Positions 1 through 6,999 of a DNA stretch of 10,548 nt are shown in pieces. The DNA comes from Flavobacteriales bacterium. GTDB lineage: Bacteria; Bacteroidota; Bacteroidia; Flavobacteriales; BACL11. The stretch covers positions 1 to 10,548 of the forward strand of contig JABGXK010000072.1 of NCBI GenBank assembly GCA_018675825.1. The letters are read 5' to 3'. The notes under the pieces are model-generated. The model made no database searches. It was not told where the DNA came from and saw nothing but the letters and a program-made list of their open reading frames with translations. Made by a program: the position numbers and the translations under genes. The stretch's first letter is position 1; each line of letters opens with the position of its first letter.

Positions 1-488
1 AAACTGGTGCTGGAGGGTCTGCGCCAAAACATATTCAACAATTTATTAAGGAAGGTCATTTAAGATGGGACTCTTTAGGTGAGTTTATGGCAATTGTAGT
101 TTCATTAGAGTATTTAGCTGATGTAAATAGCAATTCAAAGGCTAAAATATTGGCGAATACTTTAGATATAGCAATAGAGAATTTATTAAAGAATGGAAAA
201 TCTCCAAAACGTAAAGTTGGGGATCTGGATAATAGAGGTTCTCATTTTTATTTAGCAATGTATTGGTCAGAGGCACTAGTAAATCAAAATGAAGATCCAG
301 AGTTAAAGGCTGTTTTTGAAAATGTATCTTTAGCTATTAAAGAAAAAGAGAATATAATTCTTCATGAATTAAATAATACTCAAGGAACCCCAAAGAATAT
401 TAATGGTTATTACTATCCAAATACTGATGTTACTTGTGCTTACATGCGACCTAGTGATACATTTAATGATATTATAGATAATTTATAA
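1..488 (+). CDS. icd: Monomeric NADP-dependent isocitrate dehydrogenase, C-terminal part
   Basis: The reading frame is open from base 3 and gives the last 162 residues of a protein whose start lies left of the window. The enzyme oxidatively decarboxylates isocitrate to 2-oxoglutarate with NADP+ in the TCA cycle (cytoplasm). The fragment begins TGAGGSAPKHIQQF and contains GHLRWDSLGEF, SPKRKVGDLDNRGSHFYL and, near the end, NGYYYPN and MRPSDTFN. These are hallmarks of the roughly 740-residue monomeric IDH family, not the dimeric Icd family. From memory of the Azotobacter enzyme structure, NADP specificity depends on His589, Arg600 and Arg649. The fragment has His, Arg and Arg with the same spacing (fragment residues 10, 21 and 70), so cofactor binding looks intact. 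An internal ATG at 87 is only a methionine codon, since the homology continues upstream of it. The gene converges on the helicase gene with a 39-bp gap. Family assignment is confident; only about a fifth of the gene is seen. Confidence 0.95.
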   Translation, partial: TGAGGSAPKHIQQFIKEGHLRWDSLGEFMAIVVSLEYLADVNSNSKAKILANTLDIAIENLLKNGKSPKRKVGDLDNRGSHFYLAMYWSEALVNQNEDPELKAVFENVSLAIKEKENIILHELNNTQGTPKNINGYYYPNTDVTCAYMRPSDTFNDIIDNL

Positions 489-527
489 TTTTTAAATATC
501 ATTTAAATTATTATTTGCTAGTAAGTA
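489..527. other. Short convergent intergenic gap
   Basis: These 39 AT-rich bases separate the stop of icd (TAA at 486-488) from the stop of the minus-strand helicase gene (528-530). I see no GC-containing hairpin followed by a T-run, so no intrinsic terminator can be called for either gene. Confidence 0.6.
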
Positions 528-1931
528 TTAATTAAAAAAATTATCATTAAAATTAATTAAGTAGAGTTTTTTTGTTGCTCTTGTACAAGCAGTGTATAAC
601 CATCTAAGATAGTTTTTATCTAGCATCTCTTCTTTAAAATATCCTAAGTCAATAAAAACTTCTTCCCACTGACCTCCTTGAGATTTATGACAAGTAATTG
701 AGTATGCAAATTTAATTTGAAGTGCATTAAAATACTTATTCTCTTTAATTTTTTTATTAATCTCTTTTTGTCCTTTATAATCTAGTCCAATTTCTTTATA
801 TAGTTTTTGATACTGCAGATAAGATAATGAAGGTGTTTCTGTTTCAATAGTATCTAAAAGTAAAAATGTTTCTAGTTCTTTTTCTTTAGGATAGTCTAAT
901 AATTTAACGCTTGCTTTAGCAAATCTAAATCCATAACGTTCAATAATTTCATTTATCTTAGTTACCTCTACAATATCACCATTTGCTAAAAAGCCAGCTT
1001 GACTATCTTCATCTAGCCAAAAGTAATTATTCCTAACTATCATCAATATATCTCCAGCTGAAATTGAATCTTCTTGCCATCTAATCTCACTTCTAATTCT
1101 GGAGTTATATTGATTAGCTCTTTTATTTGATCTGCAAATCACAGCTGTATTCTCTACGCCAGATCGACTATATGAGCTTTCAATATAATCTTGGAGTTCT
1201 TCACCAGAATTTATTCTGATAACTTCGTTGTTAGTAATAAATTTTGGAAAAATATAATTTTCTTCTAAAATTTGATTTCTAATATTAGTTACATTTTCTA
1301 ATATTAATGAATTTTTCTTTTGTCTAACTACAGTTTTTAATTCTCTACATATTGTATGCTTATTATAATTTAGCTCTATTCTCTTCTCATTTAGTGCTGG
1401 ACTAATTTCTAAATGTATTGGAGGTAGTTGAGCTGTATCTCCAATTAAAATCAATTTACAATCAATTCCTTCATAGATGTATTCTATAAGATCTTTAAGT
1501 AGTGATCTATTTCCTAGACTATCTTTTGAATCTTCTGGAATCATTGATGCCTCATCAACAATAAAAATTGTATTTGTATGAGTATTTTCTTTTAAAGTAA
1601 TATATGTATTTCCAGTTTTTGTAGTTCTAATCCAGTAAATTTTTTTATGAATTGTTGATGATTTTTTTTTAGAATATTTTGAAAGAACCTTAGCTGCCCT
1701 TCCTGTTGGAGCTAATAAGACAGAACGTTTTCCTATACTAGGTAACGATTTCACTAATGAAGAAATTAATGTAGTTTTTCCAGTACCAGCATAACCTTTA
1801 AGAATAAAGATATTTTTATTTCCTAAAGTTAAGACATATTCATTAATGTCAGTAAATAAATTAGATTGCTCTGTTGTCGGGGTGTGAGGAAAATGAAAGT
1901 TTAGTTTTTCTAGTAAAATAGTTTTTTTCAA
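528..1931 (-). CDS. RecD/Dda-like SF1B ATP-dependent DNA helicase
   Basis: A 467-residue single-polypeptide helicase, predicted to couple ATP hydrolysis to 5'-3' unwinding of DNA in repair or recombination. Motifs in order: Walker A GYAGTGKT (46-53), motif Ia APTGRAA (74-80), Walker B VDEAS (125-129), motif III GDTAQLPP (164-171), an arginine-containing VVRQ (201-204), motif V TCHKSQGGQW (413-422) and motif VI YTACTRA (446-452). The C-terminal third matches the UvrD_C_2 type fold found in RecD, RecD2 and phage Dda. It lacks the long N-terminal region of RecD2, and no RecB or RecC is nearby, so it is not a RecBCD subunit. The start is TTG: an in-frame stop lies only one codon further upstream (1935-1937) and the next methionine (residue 130) is beyond Walker A, so no ATG start is possible. 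It is last in the minus-strand operon and probably translated by reinitiation after murB. Family is confident; cellular role is inferred. Confidence 0.9.
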   Translation of the reverse strand: MKKTILLEKLNFHFPHTPTTEQSNLFTDINEYVLTLGNKNIFILKGYAGTGKTTLISSLVKSLPSIGKRSVLLAPTGRAAKVLSKYSKKKSSTIHKKIYWIRTTKTGNTYITLKENTHTNTIFIVDEASMIPEDSKDSLGNRSLLKDLIEYIYEGIDCKLILIGDTAQLPPIHLEISPALNEKRIELNYNKHTICRELKTVVRQKKNSLILENVTNIRNQILEENYIFPKFITNNEVIRINSGEELQDYIESSYSRSGVENTAVICRSNKRANQYNSRIRSEIRWQEDSISAGDILMIVRNNYFWLDEDSQAGFLANGDIVEVTKINEIIERYGFRFAKASVKLLDYPKEKELETFLLLDTIETETPSLSYLQYQKLYKEIGLDYKGQKEINKKIKENKYFNALQIKFAYSITCHKSQGGQWEEVFIDLGYFKEEMLDKNYLRWLYTACTRATKKLYLINFNDNFFN

Positions 1932-1934
1932 GAT

Positions 1935-2954
1935 TTATATTATATTAACTTCTGGTAAAATTTTAATTTTGAATTTACTCAAAATAGATTTCTGAATTTT
2001 TCTAGATAATTTAAGAATATGCTCTCCTTTTGCTCCACCATAATTTACTAATACAAGGGCTTGTTTCTTATATACTCCAACATTACCCTCTTTGAATCCT
2101 TTCCATCCAGCTTTTTCTATTAACCAACCAGCAGCAATTTTAGTATGTTTTTCTGAGTGTTGGTACCCAATTATATTTGGAAATTTTATTTTAAGTTCTT
2201 CGAATTTTTTTGTACTTATAACTGGGTTTTTAAAGAAACTCCCGCTGTTTCCCAAATACTTTGGGTCAGGAAGTTTTCTTGATCTAATATTTATTACTGC
2301 TTCACATATTGTTTGGCAAGAAGCATCTTTTTTGAGTGATTCAAGTTCAGAAGAGATAGCTCCATATGAGATGTTATTAAGGTTATGTTTACTTAATTTA
2401 AAGATAACTTTTGTGATAATTACTTTATCTTTTAATTTTGATTTGAATATTGAATTTCTGTAGCTAAAGTTACATTGTTTATCCGTTAGATTTTTTTCTA
2501 ATCTGCTCTTTATATCTATAAAATAAACTTTTGAAATAGTATCCTTAACTTCAACACCATATGCTCCTATATTTTGCATCGGAGATGCTCCTACTAATCC
2601 TGGAATCAGAGCAAGATTTTCAATTCCAGACAAATTTTTAGATACGCTCCATAGTACAAACTCATGCCAATTCACACCACTGCCCACTTCTACTGAAACA
2701 TTGTCTCTGTCTTCAGAGATTATCTTTATCCCTTCAATACTATTTTTTAATACTATACCATCAAAATTTTTAGTTATAAGTATATTGGAGCCTCCTCCTA
2801 AAATAAAAATTTGTTCATTTTTTATAATATTGTTTGCTAGTATCTCTTTTAATGATTGAATGTCTTTAAACTCATAAAACAGTTTAGTAGTTGCAGAAAT
2901 ACCGAAAGTATTAAGTAAATTTAGCGGATGGTTAGTTGAAATTAATTTTGTCAT
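1935..2954 (-). CDS. murB: UDP-N-acetylenolpyruvoylglucosamine reductase MurB
   Basis: This FAD enzyme reduces UDP-GlcNAc-enolpyruvate to UDP-N-acetylmuramate with NADPH, the second committed step of peptidoglycan precursor synthesis (cytoplasm). At 339 residues it is full length for type I MurB (E. coli about 342). FAD-binding signatures are LGGGSN (52-57) and the stretch from LIPG (116-119) to NIGAYG (128-133). Catalytic residues are present: Arg166 in SYRNS, Ser239 in GNSGSFFKNP as proton donor, and Glu335 in LPEV close to the C-terminus. Tyr197 in SYG corresponds to the substrate-loop tyrosine that marks type I enzymes. The ATG at 2952-2954 overlaps the ftsE stop as ATGA, implying translational coupling. 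The stop is followed at once by the helicase gene. No missing residues; assignment is secure. Confidence 0.97.
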   Translation of the reverse strand: MTKLISTNHPLNLLNTFGISATTKLFYEFKDIQSLKEILANNIIKNEQIFILGGGSNILITKNFDGIVLKNSIEGIKIISEDRDNVSVEVGSGVNWHEFVLWSVSKNLSGIENLALIPGLVGASPMQNIGAYGVEVKDTISKVYFIDIKSRLEKNLTDKQCNFSYRNSIFKSKLKDKVIITKVIFKLSKHNLNNISYGAISSELESLKKDASCQTICEAVINIRSRKLPDPKYLGNSGSFFKNPVISTKKFEELKIKFPNIIGYQHSEKHTKIAAGWLIEKAGWKGFKEGNVGVYKKQALVLVNYGGAKGEHILKLSRKIQKSILSKFKIKILPEVNII

Positions 2955-3634
2955 AATTCATTTATACTTATTTCCATTAATTTATTTTTAATACATTTTA
3001 TAATACGAGAATGAAATTCTTTAATAATTTCATAATCATGAGTAGCAATTACAATAGTTGTTCCTTGTTCATGAATATCCTTCAATAGTTTAACAATTTT
3101 TATCGACTTATTAGGGTCAAGATTTCCAGTAGGTTCATCTGCAAGTATAACATCTGGTCTGTTTAATAATGCACGTGCAATGGCAGCTCTTTGTTGTTCT
3201 CCTCCTGAAAGTTCATAAGGCATTTTATTGTTAAATCCCTCTAAGTGTACACTTTCTAGAACTTCATTGATTCTTTTTGTTATTGCTTTTTTGTCTTTCC
3301 ATCCTGTGGACTTTAGAACAAAGTCAAGATTTTCATTAACTGTTCTATCAGAGAGTAATTGGAAATCTTGGAATACAATCCCTATTTTTCTTCTAAGTAT
3401 TGGAATTTCATTGCTTTGAATTTTGTTAAGATCATATCCTGCTACTGAAATATTTCCTGCAGACACCTTGATTTCTGCATATAAAGATTTCACTAAACTA
3501 CTTTTTCCACTACCTGTTTCTCCAATGAGATATACAAAATCACCACTTTTTATCTTAAGATTTATATTATTAAATATTTGATGTTGATTTTGGTGTATAT
3601 TAACACCTTCGAGTGATATTATTTGATCATTCAT
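2951..3634 (-). CDS. ftsE: Cell-division ABC-type ATPase FtsE
   Basis: A 227-residue ABC ATPase with the compact size and sequence of FtsE. In characterised bacteria FtsE pairs with the membrane protein FtsX at the division site and controls periplasmic wall hydrolases. Visible elements: Walker A GETGSGKSS (38-46), Q-loop Gln89 in VFQDFQLL, signature LSGGEQQR (142-149), Walker B VILADEPTG (162-170), D-loop NLD (171-173) and H-loop ATHD (His199). The FtsE-typical phrases RRKIGIVFQD and DEPTGNLDP favour FtsE over the related LolD or MacB ATPases, although LolD-like function cannot be wholly excluded from sequence. No ftsX lies in this window. The gene overlaps its upstream neighbour and murB by 4 bases each (ATGA), so it is the second gene of a translationally coupled operon. 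Confidence 0.9.
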   Translation of the reverse strand: MNDQIISLEGVNIHQNQHQIFNNINLKIKSGDFVYLIGETGSGKSSLVKSLYAEIKVSAGNISVAGYDLNKIQSNEIPILRRKIGIVFQDFQLLSDRTVNENLDFVLKSTGWKDKKAITKRINEVLESVHLEGFNNKMPYELSGGEQQRAAIARALLNRPDVILADEPTGNLDPNKSIKIVKLLKDIHEQGTTIVIATHDYEIIKEFHSRIIKCIKNKLMEISINEL

Positions 3635-3843
3635 TTTGTTGGAATATATTTATGGATTTTACCAAAAGGTAGTGTCTCTATTATATTAATTATTTCTTTT
3701 GAGTATTCTTGAAGATTATTTTTTTTAAGACCTAATTCTTTTTGACTTACTCTGAAGTATGCTCGTAATGTCATTTTTTCATCTCTAATTTGGATAAAGT
3801 CAGGTATAATAGTTGTGCCCTTTATTTTTAGAATATAAAACAT
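3631..3843 (-). CDS. Small conserved-looking protein of unknown function, coupled to ftsE
   Basis: A 70-residue protein that I cannot assign to a named family. It starts MFYILKIKGTTIIPDF, continues with an IQIRDEKMTLRAYFRV segment that looks like alternating beta strands, then a helical lysine- and glutamate-rich half ending in TLPFGKIHKYIP. It has no signal peptide, no membrane segment and no cysteines, so it is probably a small cytoplasmic alpha/beta protein. Reality as a gene is supported by an ATG start, first position in the operon, a stop that overlaps the ftsE start as ATGA, and varied, globular-looking composition. The context suggests a partner or regulator of FtsE, but that is inference only. 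Confidence 0.75.
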   Translation of the reverse strand: MFYILKIKGTTIIPDFIQIRDEKMTLRAYFRVSQKELGLKKNNLQEYSKEIINIIETLPFGKIHKYIPTK

Positions 3844-3974
3844 ACTTGCAAATTAAGAAAATATATTATTTATTTAACTTAAAATCTTGTTTTAAATTGT
3901 TCAAAACCTTTGTTGAAAACTTAAAGATCTATATAAATAGACAACATGCTTATTATCTAATTTTATTATCATAT
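3844..3974. promoter_or_regulatory. Divergent intergenic region with promoters for both operons
   Basis: These 131 bases lie between the start codons of the minus-strand operon (3843) and the plus-strand TPR gene (3975), so both promoters should be here. It is very AT-rich. The best plus-strand candidate is TTTG at 3909-3912 followed 19 bases later by TATAAATA at 3932-3939. This fits the Bacteroidota -33/-7 spacing but only the first half of the TAnnTTTG -7 consensus. No convincing minus-strand promoter stands out. No Shine-Dalgarno sequence precedes either start, as usual in this phylum. Confidence 0.45.
3899..3920 (+). repeat. 22-bp element shared with the gyrB upstream region, copy 1
   Basis: Aligned without gaps to 8673-8694 it matches at 17 of 22 positions, including an exact 11-mer TTTGTTGAAAA (3909-3919). 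It contains a small inverted repeat, TTCAA (3900-3904) and TTGAA (3913-3917), around an 8-base loop. It sits about 55 bases before the TPR gene start. It may be an operator or DnaA-box-like site; the function is not established. Confidence 0.4.
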
Positions 3975-6900
3975 ATGAAGATCTTAAAAAAACAGTTTTT
4001 TACTTTAATTAGTGTTGTCTTTTGTTTTGTTTTTTCACATGCTCAAAATAATAATATTGATCTTGCTATTGAGCTTTTTCAACAGAAACAGTATACAATA
4101 TCTCAATCACTTTTTCAACAGATAGATTCTGATCAAGCATTATTATATAATGCAAGGTGCTCAAAATTATTATTAGCTGATGATGCTAAAGATTTATTTA
4201 AAAGATTTATTAATGACTTTCCATTTTCAAGTTTATATATTGAGGCTAATTTAGATCTTGCTGATATTTATTATAATGAAGAGGATTATTCTTCAGCAAT
4301 AAATTATTTTAATATTGGAGTGAGCCAATTAAATTCTTCTCAAATATTTAAATTAGCATATTCTCATTTTCAAATCGATTCTTTAGAAACAGCAAAGCAT
4401 TTTTTCTCAAAACTATTATTAGATGAATCTGAGTACCAATCAGCATCGAAATATTATTTTGCTCATATAGCATATAAATCTAAACATTATCAAAATTCAC
4501 TAAAATGGTTCAAGCAGCTTGAGAATGATCCTAAGTTTAAAGCAATTGTTCCTTATTACATATCTCAGATATACTATTTCCTTGAAGAATATCAGCAACT
4601 TGTACTTTATATTGATCCAGTCCTTGATAATGTTATTGATTCAAGAAGATCTGAGGTTAGTAGATTGGTAGGTGAGTCTTATTATAGACTAAAAGATTAT
4701 TATAATGCAATTAAATATTTGGAAATATATCAATCTTCTTCTGATATTCTTAGTGAAGATGATTATTATATGATTGCTTTTTCATATTATCAAATTTCAG
4801 ATTATTCTAATGCTATTAAATTCTTTAATGAGATTAGTTTATCAGATAATATTTTGAGTCAATTAACCTCTTATTATTTAGGTGCTAGTTATTTGCGTCT
4901 TAATAAAAATAATTATGCTTTACAGGCTTTTAAAAATGCTTCTAGCTTAGAATTTAACTCTTTTATACAAGAGGAAGCTTTTTTTAATTATGCTAAACTT
5001 GCTTTTGAATTGGATCTTCCTTTTGAGAATGTTTTTTTGATTTTTCAAGAGTTTAATAATAAATTTGATTCTAAAGAAAAAGAAGAACATATTAGCTCTT
5101 TAATGGTCTTTACTCTTAAAGGGAATAGTAATTACATAGATGCGTATAATTCTCTAAAAAAAGAAAAAAATCTATCTTTATATGATAAAGAGGTGCTGCA
5201 AGAGTTAGCTTTTTTCTTAGGTGTCAAGGAGTACAATAATAAAAGTTTTAATAATGCAATTTCTTTTTTTAAAGAATCTAATTCTTATCTAGTTAATATT
5301 AATATTTTAGAGGCAAGTAGTTTTTGGTTAGCTGAATCATATTATCAATTAGGAGAATTCTCTTTGGCTAAAGAAATATATCTTAGTTCAACATTAGTTT
5401 CTAGTGATTTTTTAAATCATTTAAGTAAGTATAATCTTGGCTATACATATTTTAAATTAGAGGAATTTCAAAAATCAGCTACTATTTTAAGAAGCTTTTT
5501 AAAGTTAACATCTGATTCTATGCTTTTAAATGACGCATTACTTAGAATTGCAGATGATTTCTATATGATAAAAGAATTTACTCTTTCTGAACAGTTCTAT
5601 AATAAGTCTATAAAACTAAATTTATTTGATTTAGATTATTCATTATATCAAAGATCTAGATGTCTTGGTTTAGTAAATAATAAAACTGAAAAACTAAAAA
5701 TACTTGAACGTATTATTAGTGATTATACTAGTTCCATATATTTTGACAATGCATTATTTGATATGGCTAATTATTATAAAAATAATAATTTAAATTCTAA
5801 AGCTTTAATTTATTATGATAGCGTATTAGTTTCATCTAAAGATATTAAACTTCAAGCTAGATCCTATTTAAGTAAGGCCATGATTCATTATAATAATGAT
5901 GACATTAATAAGTCTATTAATGATTATAAGTTCGTCATAAATGTTTTTCAAAAAGGCCCATATTTTAAAGAGGCTTTGATGGGGCTACAATCAATCTATA
6001 TAGGAATTGCTCAAGTAGATAAGTATATAGCTTTTGTTAATGCTTTGCCAGAGTATAGTATTAGTGAATCTGAACAAGATTCATTATCATATAATGCGGC
6101 ATTTATTAAATTCTCAGAACAAGATTATCAAACATCTGATGATGCATTTAAAAAGTATATTAATCATTTTTCTAATGGTATCTTCATAGAAGATGCTTAC
6201 TATTATCTAGCCTTATCCAGTAGTAATTTAGGAGATTCTCTACAAACTAATGAGTGTTTTCAATATATTGTAGATAATAATTTAAATCTATATTTTGAGA
6301 CAGCATTAATATACCTATCAAGAAGTTTCTATGCTAAAAAAGATTATTCGTCTTCAAATATTTATTATACAGCTCTAGATTCAATGGCATCTAATAATAG
6401 TTTAAAAAGAGAAGCTGCTATAAGATTAATGTATGGTTATGAGAACTCAGATCTTTCAAAGGCTGTTGAGTATGCTAATAAAGTCTTGCTAATGGATAAA
6501 ATTGATAATTGGATTCTTTCAAAAGCAAAAATCCTAGTATCAAGATCAGATTTTTCGAATGGTAATTATGTAAAAGCTCGTAAAATATATCACCAGGTTA
6601 TAGAAATTGATAATAATAGCGATGGTGCTGAAGCTATGTACATGCTAATATATCTAGCTTATCTAGATGATAGTCTAGAAATAGCTGAGCAAATGATTTT
6701 TGAAATGTCTGATAGCTTTTCTGATGATTATTTTATTGCTAAAGCTTTTATTTTATTATCTGATATTTATTTTGAAAAGGGTAATGCTTTTCAAGCTAAA
6801 GCCACTTTAGAAAGTATTATTGATAATTATAATGGTAAGGAATTAAAATTGATAGCTCAGAAGAAAAGAGAAAAAATACTTGAATCTGAAATTATTGAAG

Positions 6901-6998
6901 ATAATAATATCATTATAGAGAGTAGTTATATTGATATTTTTGAGGATGAATTAGATTATGAACTATTATTAGAAACAGAAAATGACACAATTAATTAA
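3975..6998 (+). CDS. Secreted large tetratricopeptide-repeat protein
   Basis: A 1007-residue protein, exported and probably periplasmic, acting as a protein-protein interaction scaffold. I chose the ATG at 3975 because it begins a clear signal peptide (MKILKK, a hydrophobic run, then SHA-Q cleavage near residue 23). The frame is open to 3813, but the extra 54 residues would mask the signal and run into the divergent gene's promoter region. From residue 25 to about 970 the protein is almost wholly helical TPR repeats. Good examples start near 91, 224, 261, 446, 484, 592, 738, 851 and 922, with the usual small-residue and aromatic pattern (for example AESYYQLGEFSLAKEIY and LSDIYFEKGNAFQAKATL). 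The last 35 residues form an acidic, non-repeat tail rich in Asp, Glu and Ile. It has no lipobox cysteine and no enzymatic motif. The next gene starts one base after its stop, so the two are co-transcribed. It resembles the large TPR proteins that flavobacteria often carry beside a plug-less TonB-type barrel; no specific function is known to me. Confidence 0.88.
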   Translation: MKILKKQFFTLISVVFCFVFSHAQNNNIDLAIELFQQKQYTISQSLFQQIDSDQALLYNARCSKLLLADDAKDLFKRFINDFPFSSLYIEANLDLADIYYNEEDYSSAINYFNIGVSQLNSSQIFKLAYSHFQIDSLETAKHFFSKLLLDESEYQSASKYYFAHIAYKSKHYQNSLKWFKQLENDPKFKAIVPYYISQIYYFLEEYQQLVLYIDPVLDNVIDSRRSEVSRLVGESYYRLKDYYNAIKYLEIYQSSSDILSEDDYYMIAFSYYQISDYSNAIKFFNEISLSDNILSQLTSYYLGASYLRLNKNNYALQAFKNASSLEFNSFIQEEAFFNYAKLAFELDLPFENVFLIFQEFNNKFDSKEKEEHISSLMVFTLKGNSNYIDAYNSLKKEKNLSLYDKEVLQELAFFLGVKEYNNKSFNNAISFFKESNSYLVNINILEASSFWLAESYYQLGEFSLAKEIYLSSTLVSSDFLNHLSKYNLGYTYFKLEEFQKSATILRSFLKLTSDSMLLNDALLRIADDFYMIKEFTLSEQFYNKSIKLNLFDLDYSLYQRSRCLGLVNNKTEKLKILERIISDYTSSIYFDNALFDMANYYKNNNLNSKALIYYDSVLVSSKDIKLQARSYLSKAMIHYNNDDINKSINDYKFVINVFQKGPYFKEALMGLQSIYIGIAQVDKYIAFVNALPEYSISESEQDSLSYNAAFIKFSEQDYQTSDDAFKKYINHFSNGIFIEDAYYYLALSSSNLGDSLQTNECFQYIVDNNLNLYFETALIYLSRSFYAKKDYSSSNIYYTALDSMASNNSLKREAAIRLMYGYENSDLSKAVEYANKVLLMDKIDNWILSKAKILVSRSDFSNGNYVKARKIYHQVIEIDNNSDGAEAMYMLIYLAYLDDSLEIAEQMIFEMSDSFSDDYFIAKAFILLSDIYFEKGNAFQAKATLESIIDNYNGKELKLIAQKKREKILESEIIEDNNIIIESSYIDIFEDELDYELLLETENDTIN

Positions 6999-6999
6999 G

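Noticed and set aside
87..488. A separate small gene starting at ATG 87
   Set aside because: Family-conserved isocitrate dehydrogenase sequence continues in frame upstream to base 3, so this is an internal methionine.
2092..2463. 123-codon plus-strand open frame inside murB
   Set aside because: It lies antisense to the strongly conserved murB, including its catalytic serine region; no family features.
3228..3419. 63-codon plus-strand open frame inside ftsE
   Set aside because: It is antisense to the conserved ABC ATPase core and has no recognisable features.
3813..3974. N-terminal extension of the TPR gene from an ATG at 3813
   Set aside because: It would overlap the start of the divergent small gene and bury the clear signal peptide that begins at 3975.
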